From Pollutimonas sp036675955 (GTDB lineage: Bacteria > Pseudomonadota > Gammaproteobacteria > Burkholderiales > Burkholderiaceae_B), in NCBI GenBank assembly GCA_036675955.1, contig JAKFDW010000214.1:1-21405 (forward strand): 21,405 bases of DNA, read 5' to 3'. A program made the translations under genes and the position numbers. The notes beneath the pieces are model-generated. The model was not told where the DNA came from, did not search any database, and saw only the letters and a program-made list of their open reading frames with translations. Numbering within the stretch: position 1 is the first letter of the stretch; the number at the start of each line of letters is the position of its first letter. Below, in pieces: positions 6,695 to 14,134 of this stretch.

Positions 6695-8158
6695 TTAGCG
6701 GGGAAGCGTGGTGGCGCCCATCAGGAACTGGTCGACCGACCTGGCGCACTGGCGGCCTTCGCGTATGGCCCACACCACCAGCGACTGGCCTCGGCGCATG
6801 TCGCCCGCGGCAAATACCTTGTCGACATTCGTGATGTAGTCATCGGTATTGGCGCGCGCGTTGCCGCGGGCGTCCAGATCGATGCCAAAGGCGTCCAGCA
6901 CATTCTTTACCGGCGAGACGAAACCCATGGCCAGCAGCACGAGGTCGGCAGGCATTTCGAACTGCGAGCCTTCCACTTCACGCATCTTCATCTGGCCCGT
7001 GGCCTTGTCCTTGAACCATTCCACCCGTGCGGCGACCAGCTTTTCCACCTTGCCGTTCTTGCCCTCGAACGATTTGGTCCCTACGGCCCAGTCGCGCTCG
7101 CAGCCTTCTTCGTGCGAGGACGAAGACCGCAGTTTGGCCGGCCAGTAGGGCCAGGTCAGGGCCTTGTCTTCTGTTTCGGGCAGCTTGGACATCAATTCGA
7201 ACTGCGTGACCGAAGCTGCGCCCTGGCGGTTGCTGGTGCCCACGCAATCCGATCCGGTATCGCCCCCGCCTATGACAATGACGTGTTTATCCTTGGCGCT
7301 GATTTGCTTGCTGACCCGGTCGCCGTTACAGGCCTTGTTCTGCTGCCGCAGGAAGTCCATGGCGAAGTGCACGCCGCGTAATTCCCGGCCCGGCACGGGC
7401 AGGTCGCGCGGGTTCTCGGCCCCGCCGGTCAGCACGACCGCGTCGAACTCGGCCTGCAACGATTCGGGGGTGCGCGTGTTCAGGCCTTCTTCGGCATGTT
7501 CGGGCGCGCCCACGTAGGTCGAGGGTGAAAACTCGACGCCCTCGGCTTCCATCTGGCGCAGGCGGCGGTCGATATGCGACTTTTCCAGCTTGAAGTCGGG
7601 AATGCCGTAGCGCAGCAGGCCGCCGATGCGGTTGCTTTTCTCGAAGACAGTCACCGAATGCCCGGCGCGCGCCAGTTGTTGCGCGCACGCCAGGCCTGCT
7701 GGACCGGAGCCCACCACGGCTACGCGCTTGCCGGTTTTGCGCGCTGGCGGCTGGGGCACGACCCAGCCGTGCTGCCATCCGTGGTCGATGATTGCGTGCT
7801 CGATGGACTTGATGCCCACTGCATCGCTATTGATGTTCAGGGTACAGGCGGCCTCGCACGGAGCGGGGCATACACGGCCCGTGAATTCGGGAAAGTTGTT
7901 GGTTGAATGCAGTACGTCCAGCGCGCTGCGCCAGTCCTGGCGGTAAACAAGGTCATTCCAGTCGGGAATGATATTGTTAACCGGACAGCCGCTGGTGCAA
8001 AACGGGATTCCGCAGTCCATGCAGCGCGCGCCTTGCTGCCTGGCCTCTTCGCTGGTCAGGGTGTGGACGAATTCGTTCCAGTGATTCAGCCGTTTTAACG
8101 GTGCTTCGTAGGTTTCTTTGACACGTTGGAATTCAAGAAAGCCGGTGACTTTGCCCAT
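6695..8158 (-). CDS. gltD: Glutamate synthase (NADPH) small subunit GltD
   Basis: GltD feeds electrons from NADPH through FAD and [4Fe-4S] clusters to GltB in ammonia assimilation. The protein has 487 residues. Cysteine clusters lie at 46, 49, 54 and 58 (CMDCGIPFC...C) and at 97, 101 and 105 (CPAPCEAAC). The FAD dinucleotide fold GSGPAG is at 150-155, and the NADPH fold GGGDTG at 297-302. The C-terminal FAD motif VFAAGDMRRGQSLVVWAI is intact. A good Shine-Dalgarno (GAGGA) lies 6 nt before the ATG. The gene starts 9 bp after the gltB stop, so the pair is one operon. Confidence 0.97.
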   Translation of the reverse strand: MGKVTGFLEFQRVKETYEAPLKRLNHWNEFVHTLTSEEARQQGARCMDCGIPFCTSGCPVNNIIPDWNDLVYRQDWRSALDVLHSTNNFPEFTGRVCPAPCEAACTLNINSDAVGIKSIEHAIIDHGWQHGWVVPQPPARKTGKRVAVVGSGPAGLACAQQLARAGHSVTVFEKSNRIGGLLRYGIPDFKLEKSHIDRRLRQMEAEGVEFSPSTYVGAPEHAEEGLNTRTPESLQAEFDAVVLTGGAENPRDLPVPGRELRGVHFAMDFLRQQNKACNGDRVSKQISAKDKHVIVIGGGDTGSDCVGTSNRQGAASVTQFELMSKLPETEDKALTWPYWPAKLRSSSSHEEGCERDWAVGTKSFEGKNGKVEKLVAARVEWFKDKATGQMKMREVEGSQFEMPADLVLLAMGFVSPVKNVLDAFGIDLDARGNARANTDDYITNVDKVFAAGDMRRGQSLVVWAIREGRQCARSVDQFLMGATTLPR

Positions 8159-8167
8159 TTCTTTTCC

Positions 8168-11100
8168 TCAGGCAGCAATTTGTTGTGGATTGACCGCGCG
8201 CCAGAGCTCGCCCAGGGCGCGCCGGTATTCAATGGGCATGACTTTGACGAAGGACTGGCGTGCACGATCCCAGTCGTCCAGCACGTCGCGCGAGCGGAAG
8301 CTGCCGGTATAGCGGTAGTGGTTCTCGATCAGCTGACGCAGTATGGTTTCGTCGGTTTCGCGCTCGCCGCCGCGCACGGCGCTGTGCCAGGTTTCCAGTT
8401 GGCCCAGCTTGGTCTGGTCGGCATGCGAAGCAAGGCGCTCGAGTTCGACCATGCTCAAGTTGCAGCGATGGCGGAAACTGTTGTCCGGATCCCAGACATA
8501 AGCCACGCCGCCGGACATGCCGGCTGCAAAGTTGCGACCGGTTTCGCCCAGCACCACGACCGTACCTCCCGTCATGTATTCGCAGCCATGGTCGCCGGTG
8601 CCTTCGACAACCGTCGCCGCTCCGGAATTGCGCACGGCAAAACGTTCGCCGGCCACGCCGTTGAAGTAGGCTTCGCCTGCCAGGGCGCCGTAAAGGACGG
8701 TATTGCCCGCAATGATATGGTCGGGTCCGAAACCGCGGAAGTCGTTGGGCGAGCGCACGATGATGCGTCCTCCCGAGAGGCCCTTGCCCACGTAGTCGTT
8801 GGCTTCGCCCACCAGGTCCAGCGTAATGCCATGGGCCAGGAAGGCGCCAAAGCTTTGCCCGGCCGATCCGTTGCACTGGATATGGATGGTGTCGTCGGGC
8901 AGGCCTTCATGGCCGTAGCGCGAGGCCACCACGCCGGACAGCATTGCGCCTATGGTGCGGTTGCGGTTGCGTACGGGCGTGATGAAAGATACTTTCTCGC
9001 CGCGTTCGATGGCCGCCTTGCTGCGCTCGATCAACTGATGATCCAGGGCATGGTCCAGGGCATGGTCCTGCTCCTGGGTCTGATACAAGGCCGTCGTCGT
9101 GGGCACCGCATGGAACACGCGGGTGAAGTCCAGGCCCTGCGCCTTCCAGTGATCGATGCCGGGGCGGGTATCGAGCAGATCGACACGCCCGACCAGCTCG
9201 TCGAAGGTGCGTATGCCCAGCTGGGCCATGATTTCGCGAACCTCTTCGGCAACGAAAAAGAAGAAATTGACCACGTGTTCCGGCTTGCCCTGGAACTTCT
9301 TGCGTAGTACGGGATCTTGTGTGGCAACACCAACCGGGCAGGTGTTCAGGTGGCATTTGCGCATCATGATGCAGCCTTCGACCACCAGGGGTGCCGTGGC
9401 AAAGCCGAACTCGTCGGCGCCCAGCAAGGCGCCGATGGCGACGTCGCGGCCGGTTTTCATCTGGCCATCGGCCTGGACGCGGATACGATTGCGCAAATTG
9501 TTCAGGATCAGCGTCTGCTGCGTTTCCGCCAGGCCCAGTTCCCATGGTGTTCCGGCATGCTTGATGGAAGACACCGGCGACGCACCCGTGCCGCCGTCGT
9601 GGCCGGCAATGACCACGTGGTCGGCTTTCGCCTTGGCAACGCCCGTGGCCACCGTGCCAACGCCTACTTCCGACACCAGTTTGACCGAAATCGATGCCTG
9701 GGGATTTACATTCTTCAGGTCGTGGATGAGCTGCGCCAGGTCTTCGATGGAATAGATGTCGTGGTGAGGAGGGGGCGAGATGAGCCCCACGCCGGGCACC
9801 GAGTAACGCAGCTTGGCAATGTATTCCGTAACCTTGTGGCCGGGCAGCTGGCCGCCTTCGCCGGGCTTGGCGCCCTGGGCCATCTTGATCTGGATCTGGT
9901 CGGCGCTGGACAGGTATTCGGCCGAGACGCCGAAACGCCCCGACGCAACTTGCTTGATGCGCGAACGCAGGGAGTCGCCCGCCACCAGCGGCACGTCGGC
10001 CTCGATGCGGTCCGAACCCAGGAAGGAAGCCAGCGTGTCGCCCTTCTTGATGGTGCTCTTGCCGGCACGCATTTCGGCGCGGTAGCGCAACTCGTCTTCG
10101 CCGCCTTCACCTGTATTGGACTTGCCGCCGATACGGTTCATGGCGACGGCCAGCACTGTATGCGCTTCGGTGGAGATGGAACCCAGCGACATGGCGCCCG
10201 TTGCAAAACGCTTGACGATTTCCTTGGCGGGTTCCACGTCGCTCAAAGGAATGGCGCGGGCGGGATCGACCTTGAACTCGAACAAGCCGCGCAGTGTCAT
10301 GTGGCTGCGCGACTGGTCGTTGATCAGCTGGGCATATTCCTTGTAGGTGCTGTAATTATTGGCACGCGCGGCATGCTGCAGCTTGGCGATGGAGTCGGGC
10401 GACCACATATGCTCTTCGCCACGCACGCGCCAGGCGTATTCGCCGCCGGCGTCCAGCGCATTGCTCAATACCGGGTCGGTGCTGAACGCTGCGCGATGCA
10501 CGCGCAACGCTTCCTCGGCGACTTCGAAAATGCCTATGCCCTGGATATTGCTGGGCGTGCCGGTGAAGTATTTGCTGACCAGGCTGTTGTTCAGGCCCAC
10601 CGCCTCGAAGATCTGGGCGCCTGTGTAGGACATGTAGGTGGAGATGCCCATCTTCGACATGACTTTGTTCAGGCCCTTGCCGATGGCCTTGATGTAGTTC
10701 TTGATCGCCACGTCGGGCTGATCCATGGCGGCCAGCGATTCCAGGGCGAGATAGGGGTGGATGGCTTCGGCGCCATAGCCTCCCAGCAAGGCGAAGTGAT
10801 GCACTTCGCGAGCCGAACCGGTTTCCACGACCAGCCCGGTCTTGGTGCGCAAGCCGGCCCGTATCAAGTGCAGATGTATGGCCGATGTGGCCAGCAGTGC
10901 GGGAATGGCCACGCGCTCGCTGTCGACATTGCGGTCGCTGATCAACAGAATGTTATAGCCGCTGAGCACGGCATCGGACGCGTTCGAGCAAAGCGACGCG
11001 ATACAGGCTTCGATCCCGTCGGGGCCCCAGGCGGTGGGGTAGGTGATGTCCAGCTCGAAGCTGCGGAATTTGTTCGAGGTGATCTTTTCGATGTTGCGGA

Positions 11101-12964
11101 TCTGCGCCATGGCCGCGCTGTCCAGCACCGGCTGGGTGACTTCCAGGCGCAGCGGCGGATTGACGTTGTTGATGTCCAGCAGATTGGGCTTGGGACCAAT
11201 AAAGGACACCAGCGACATCACCAGTTGTTCGCGTATTGGGTCGATAGGCGGATTGGTAACCTGCGCAAACAGTTGGCGGAAGTAGTTGTAGAAAGGCTTG
11301 GCACGGTTCGACAACACCGCCAGCGGCGCGTCGTTGCCCATGGATCCCATGGCTTCTTCGCCGGACAGGGCCATGGGCTGCAGGATGAATTTGTAGTCTT
11401 CCTGGGTCCAGCCGAAAGCCTGCTGGCGATCCAGCAAGGAGGTTACCTTGGGCGTGGCGGCATGGTCGGCGGCCTGGGCAGGCAGCGACTCCAGCTTCAG
11501 GCGCAGGCGCTCGATCCACTGGCGGTATGGCCGTGTATTGGCCAGTTGCGACTTGATTTCGGCATCGTCGATGATGCGGCCTTGCTGCAGGTCGATCAGG
11601 AACATCTTGCCCGGCTGAAGACGCCATTTCTTGATGATGCGGTGCTCGGGTATCGGCAAGGTGCCGGCTTCTGACGCCATGATCACCATGTCGTCGTCGG
11701 TAATCAGATACCGTGCGGGACGCAGGCCGTTGCGGTCCAGCGTTGCGCCGATCTGGCGCCCGTCGGTAAACGCCACCGCGGCTGGGCCGTCCCAGGGTTC
11801 CATCATGGCAGCATGGTATTCGTAGAAAGCGCGGCGATTCTCGTCCATGCCGGTGTGCTGTTCCCAGGCTTCGGGAATCATCATCATCATGGCATGGGCC
11901 AGCGAATAGCCGGACATGACCAGCAGTTCCAGGCAATTGTCGAACGTTGCCGTATCGGACTGGCCCTCGTAGACGATGGGGTAGAGCTTGGGCAGGTCGT
12001 CGCCCAGCACGGCGGATTGCATCACGCCTTCGCGGGCGCGCAGCCAATTGAAGTTGCCCTTGACCGTATTGATTTCGCCGTTGTGCGCGATCATGCGGTA
12101 AGGGTGGGCCAATGGCCAGGCAGGGAAGGTGTTGGTTGAAAAACGCTGGTGCACCATGGCCAATGCCGATACCGCGCGGGTATCGGCCAAGTCGCGGTAA
12201 TAGCTGCCGACCTGGTCGGCCAGCAACAGGCCCTTGTAGACGACTGTGCGCACCGAGATGGACGGTACGAAGTATTCCTGGCCGTGCGCCAGATGCATGT
12301 GCTGGATGGCGTGACTGGCCGTCTTGCGGATGACATAGAGCTTGCGTTCCAGCGCGTCGGGCACCATGATGTCGTTGCCGCGTCCGATGAACAGCTGGCG
12401 TATCACCGGCTCACAGGCCCGCACTGTAGGCGACATGGGCATGTCGCAGTCCACAGGCACGTCGCGCCAGCCCAATACGACCTGGCCTTCGTCGCGCACC
12501 GCGCGCTCGAGTTCTTGCTGACAGGCCAGGCGGGAAGCGATTTCCTTGGGCAGGAAGACCATGGCCACGCCGTATTCGTCGGGCGGTGGCAGTTCAACTC
12601 CCTGCGCGGCCATTTCTTCGCGGTACAAGGCGTCCGGAATCTGGATCAGTATGCCTGCGCCGTCGCCCATGAGCTCGTCGGCGCCTACTGCGCCGCGATG
12701 GTCCAGGTTCTCGAGGATCTTGAGCCCTTGCTGGATGATGGAGTGGCTCTTCTTACCCTTGATGTGCGCAACAAAGCCCACGCCGCAGGCGTCGTGTTCG
12801 TTGGCTGGGCTGTACAGCCCCTGGGCCCCGGGCGCCAGGCCGGAAACCTTCAACGGAACGGGCATGGCAGGCACCACGGTGGGCTTGCGAGCAGCAGCCG
12901 CGCCGGAGCGGGGCGCATCCGGCGTACAGGCAGGAAGAGACATATCGGTTAGAGACTTGGACAT
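8168..12964 (-). CDS. gltB: Glutamate synthase (NADPH) large subunit GltB
   Basis: GltB hydrolyses glutamine and uses the ammonia to convert 2-oxoglutarate to glutamate. The protein has 1598 residues. The class II glutamine amidotransferase domain starts at Cys60 (EHDACGVGF), the catalytic residue freed when the leader peptide is removed. The central domain and the FMN-binding synthase domain follow. The 3Fe-4S cysteines are near residues 1196-1208 (CIMMRKCHLNTCP). The C-terminal glycine-rich GXGXG helix domain ends the protein. The 59 residues before Cys60 are longer than the 36 to 42 known in Azospirillum and E. coli, and Met34 is a possible internal start. Neither start has a strong Shine-Dalgarno, so the longest form is given. 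A 12-bp direct duplication (9043-9066) gives a DHALDHAL repeat. Confidence 0.97.
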   Translation of the reverse strand: MSKSLTDMSLPACTPDAPRSGAAAARKPTVVPAMPVPLKVSGLAPGAQGLYSPANEHDACGVGFVAHIKGKKSHSIIQQGLKILENLDHRGAVGADELMGDGAGILIQIPDALYREEMAAQGVELPPPDEYGVAMVFLPKEIASRLACQQELERAVRDEGQVVLGWRDVPVDCDMPMSPTVRACEPVIRQLFIGRGNDIMVPDALERKLYVIRKTASHAIQHMHLAHGQEYFVPSISVRTVVYKGLLLADQVGSYYRDLADTRAVSALAMVHQRFSTNTFPAWPLAHPYRMIAHNGEINTVKGNFNWLRAREGVMQSAVLGDDLPKLYPIVYEGQSDTATFDNCLELLVMSGYSLAHAMMMMIPEAWEQHTGMDENRRAFYEYHAAMMEPWDGPAAVAFTDGRQIGATLDRNGLRPARYLITDDDMVIMASEAGTLPIPEHRIIKKWRLQPGKMFLIDLQQGRIIDDAEIKSQLANTRPYRQWIERLRLKLESLPAQAADHAATPKVTSLLDRQQAFGWTQEDYKFILQPMALSGEEAMGSMGNDAPLAVLSNRAKPFYNYFRQLFAQVTNPPIDPIREQLVMSLVSFIGPKPNLLDINNVNPPLRLEVTQPVLDSAAMAQIRNIEKITSNKFRSFELDITYPTAWGPDGIEACIASLCSNASDAVLSGYNILLISDRNVDSERVAIPALLATSAIHLHLIRAGLRTKTGLVVETGSAREVHHFALLGGYGAEAIHPYLALESLAAMDQPDVAIKNYIKAIGKGLNKVMSKMGISTYMSYTGAQIFEAVGLNNSLVSKYFTGTPSNIQGIGIFEVAEEALRVHRAAFSTDPVLSNALDAGGEYAWRVRGEEHMWSPDSIAKLQHAARANNYSTYKEYAQLINDQSRSHMTLRGLFEFKVDPARAIPLSDVEPAKEIVKRFATGAMSLGSISTEAHTVLAVAMNRIGGKSNTGEGGEDELRYRAEMRAGKSTIKKGDTLASFLGSDRIEADVPLVAGDSLRSRIKQVASGRFGVSAEYLSSADQIQIKMAQGAKPGEGGQLPGHKVTEYIAKLRYSVPGVGLISPPPHHDIYSIEDLAQLIHDLKNVNPQASISVKLVSEVGVGTVATGVAKAKADHVVIAGHDGGTGASPVSSIKHAGTPWELGLAETQQTLILNNLRNRIRVQADGQMKTGRDVAIGALLGADEFGFATAPLVVEGCIMMRKCHLNTCPVGVATQDPVLRKKFQGKPEHVVNFFFFVAEEVREIMAQLGIRTFDELVGRVDLLDTRPGIDHWKAQGLDFTRVFHAVPTTTALYQTQEQDHALDHALDHQLIERSKAAIERGEKVSFITPVRNRNRTIGAMLSGVVASRYGHEGLPDDTIHIQCNGSAGQSFGAFLAHGITLDLVGEANDYVGKGLSGGRIIVRSPNDFRGFGPDHIIAGNTVLYGALAGEAYFNGVAGERFAVRNSGAATVVEGTGDHGCEYMTGGTVVVLGETGRNFAAGMSGGVAYVWDPDNSFRHRCNLSMVELERLASHADQTKLGQLETWHSAVRGGERETDETILRQLIENHYRYTGSFRSRDVLDDWDRARQSFVKVMPIEYRRALGELWRAVNPQQIAA

Positions 12965-13005
12965 AGAAGGACTCGCAGGTCGATTGGCACCGGATGGTCA
13001 AGCGC

Positions 13006-13032
13006 CGCGCAGGTTCTTGAAGGACCTCGCAG
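13006..13032 (-). promoter_or_regulatory. Dyad / stem-loop in the gltB leader
   Basis: In the untranslated leader of gltB, AGGTCCTTCAAGAACCT on the minus strand (13011-13027) is a near-perfect 17-bp dyad with a single C/A mismatch. Flanking CTGCG and CGCGG extend it into a bulged stem of about 12 pairs. It lies 42 bp before the ATG and about 30 bp after the predicted transcription start. It could be an operator or an RNA structure; no known regulator is assigned. Confidence 0.4.
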
Positions 13033-13067
13033 GCGCGCCATGAGGTTTGGTGCAGTGCAGTAAAGCT

Positions 13068-13096
13068 AAGATACTGCCAACGAATCGTTTTTACAA
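13068..13096 (-). promoter_or_regulatory. Candidate sigma-70 promoter of gltBD
   Basis: On the minus strand TTGTAA (13096-13091) and TATCTT (13073-13068) are separated by exactly 17 bp, each matching the consensus at four of six positions. Transcription would start near 13061, about 97 nt before the gltB ATG. An AT-rich stretch lies just upstream. Confidence 0.45.
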
Positions 13097-13099
13097 GTA

Positions 13100-13272
13100 G
13101 AAAAATTGGGGTGCGTCCCTAAATAAATGGTGCAATTTTTTCCTCATGAAAAAATGGGGACGCACTTAATACTATGAAATTTATATAAAAATTTTAATCA
13201 AAAAATGGCCGTGCTCTACAATGGGGCACCTGGTATGCACCAATACGGGGCAAAATTTTTGATCCCATAGCG
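13100..13272. other. AT-rich intergenic stretch between the RAYT gene and gltB
   Basis: Apart from the palindrome at 13111-13165, this stretch holds an AT-rich run (about 13166-13205) that contrasts with the GC-rich surroundings. A reading frame that continues past the RAYT stop on the minus strand is not convincing as a gene. No RNA gene is visible. The AT run could serve as an UP-type element for gltB or be leftover mobile DNA. Confidence 0.5.
13111..13165. repeat. Nested palindrome (REP-like) between RAYT gene and gltB
   Basis: The outer arms GTGCGTCCC (13111-13119) and GGGACGCAC (13157-13165) are perfect inverted repeats. Inside them a second perfect pair, ATTTTTTC (13135-13142) and GAAAAAAT (13148-13155), encloses a 5-nt loop. 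The left side carries an unpaired 15-nt bulge. The element lies 107 bp beyond the RAYT-family gene and just upstream of the gltB -35 box. Its layout resembles the REP-type palindromes that flank genes of this transposase family, which is the favoured reading. Confidence 0.6.
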
Positions 13273-13998
13273 CTACAAATCGAAGCTTTCCGCTTTTCGT
13301 GGCCTGCCCCGGGCGGCTGGCGCCAGCCGGCGTGTGGCCGAGCTTGATAGTTTTGCCAGAAAAGCCGCTTCGCCCAGTGCCCATTGCCCAAACAGCGCTT
13401 GCTCGATACGGCGGTGTTGCGCCGCCGACAAGCCGCGCTGCATCCGTTCCCGATAATTCGCCTCGCGCGCAAAAGGAGTGTTTCCATCTTGCCAGTAGTC
13501 GACGTGGTCGGTCAGCAGAGCGCCGCCGCCGGTGGGTGAACCCACCGGTAAGCCGGCATGCGCGCCGGTGTGTGCGGCGGCCGACGACCAGGGCCAGCTT
13601 TCGGCCCTGTCGACATAGTGCAACTGCACCGGCAAGGAATCCAGCCAAACCATGGCGGGCAGTACCCAGGTTCCCGGCTCAACCAGCGCGCTGCGATAAC
13701 GGCCCGCAAAGACGCGCCCGTGGCGCATATGCGTGGCCATGCGGCGGCCCAGCGCCTGGATCAGCCGCGACAGGCTTTGCGCATCGGGCGGGGTCGCAAG
13801 CAAAGTAATGCGATCGTTCAGCAATAGCCAGCCGTGCACGGCGACCTTGTATTCCCGGGCGTCGCGTTGCAGCCATTCCAGCAGGCGGTCCAGTTCGGCC
13901 GAAGGGCTGGGGTCGGATACAGCGGCCAGCGGGCGCGCGAACTCCGCCTGTACAAGCTGCGGAATTTGCGGGGCATAAAGACGTGGCAATCGGGCCAT
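13273..13998 (-). CDS. REP-associated tyrosine transposase (RAYT) family protein, catalytic residues replaced
   Basis: A 241-residue protein with the overall pattern of the IS200-like Y1/RAYT family. This pattern includes the N-terminus MARLPRLYAP, the helix LLEWLQRDAREYKVAVHGW, the block QALGRRMATHMRHGRVFAGRYRSALVE, and WPWSS at 135-139. The C-terminus has LGEAAFLAKL and a basic tail. Active members carry NHVH and a tyrosine in RYIELNP-like context. Here the His-x-His site reads N61-D62-R63-I64, and the tyrosine position appears as W118 in VWLDSLP. The protein should therefore be unable to cut and join DNA. The frame is nonetheless full length and GC-rich like its neighbours, so it may be retained for DNA binding. 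There is no clear Shine-Dalgarno. Alignment was made from memory of the family. Confidence 0.75.
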   Translation of the reverse strand: MARLPRLYAPQIPQLVQAEFARPLAAVSDPSPSAELDRLLEWLQRDAREYKVAVHGWLLLNDRITLLATPPDAQSLSRLIQALGRRMATHMRHGRVFAGRYRSALVEPGTWVLPAMVWLDSLPVQLHYVDRAESWPWSSAAAHTGAHAGLPVGSPTGGGALLTDHVDYWQDGNTPFAREANYRERMQRGLSAAQHRRIEQALFGQWALGEAAFLAKLSSSATRRLAPAARGRPRKAESFDL

Positions 13999-14077
13999 AA
14001 CAAACGAGGACTTCCAGTGGATTTTGACACTATTCTACGGTAGCCCGGCGTTTCCCATATCGAGTACATTTGGGGAT

Positions 14078-14095
14078 GGCCAGCCTTAGCTGGCC
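14078..14095. repeat. Short perfect hairpin upstream of the beta-oxidation operon
   Basis: GGCCAGC-CTTA-GCTGGCC forms a perfect 7-bp stem with a 4-nt loop in the 136-bp gap between the divergent RAYT gene and the dehydrogenase/hydratase gene. No T-tract follows on either strand, so a terminator is unlikely. It may be a REP-like unit, an operator, or a leader hairpin of the plus-strand operon. Confidence 0.5.
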
Positions 14096-14134
14096 GTGCC
14101 GCCCGGCTCACCTGTTTCCCCTGGAGGTATGTAT

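Noticed and set aside
9317..11674. Open frame of 785 codons on the plus strand, antisense to gltB
   Set aside because: It is the opposite-strand shadow of a GC-rich coding region; it resembles no protein family and lies wholly inside the certain gltB gene.
13181..13648. Minus-strand frame of 155 codons overlapping the RAYT gene and running past its stop
   Set aside because: It is out of frame with the RAYT protein, and its product is Arg/Gly-rich with no recognisable pattern.
14078..14095. Hairpin as an intrinsic terminator
   Set aside because: No T-tract follows the stem on either strand.
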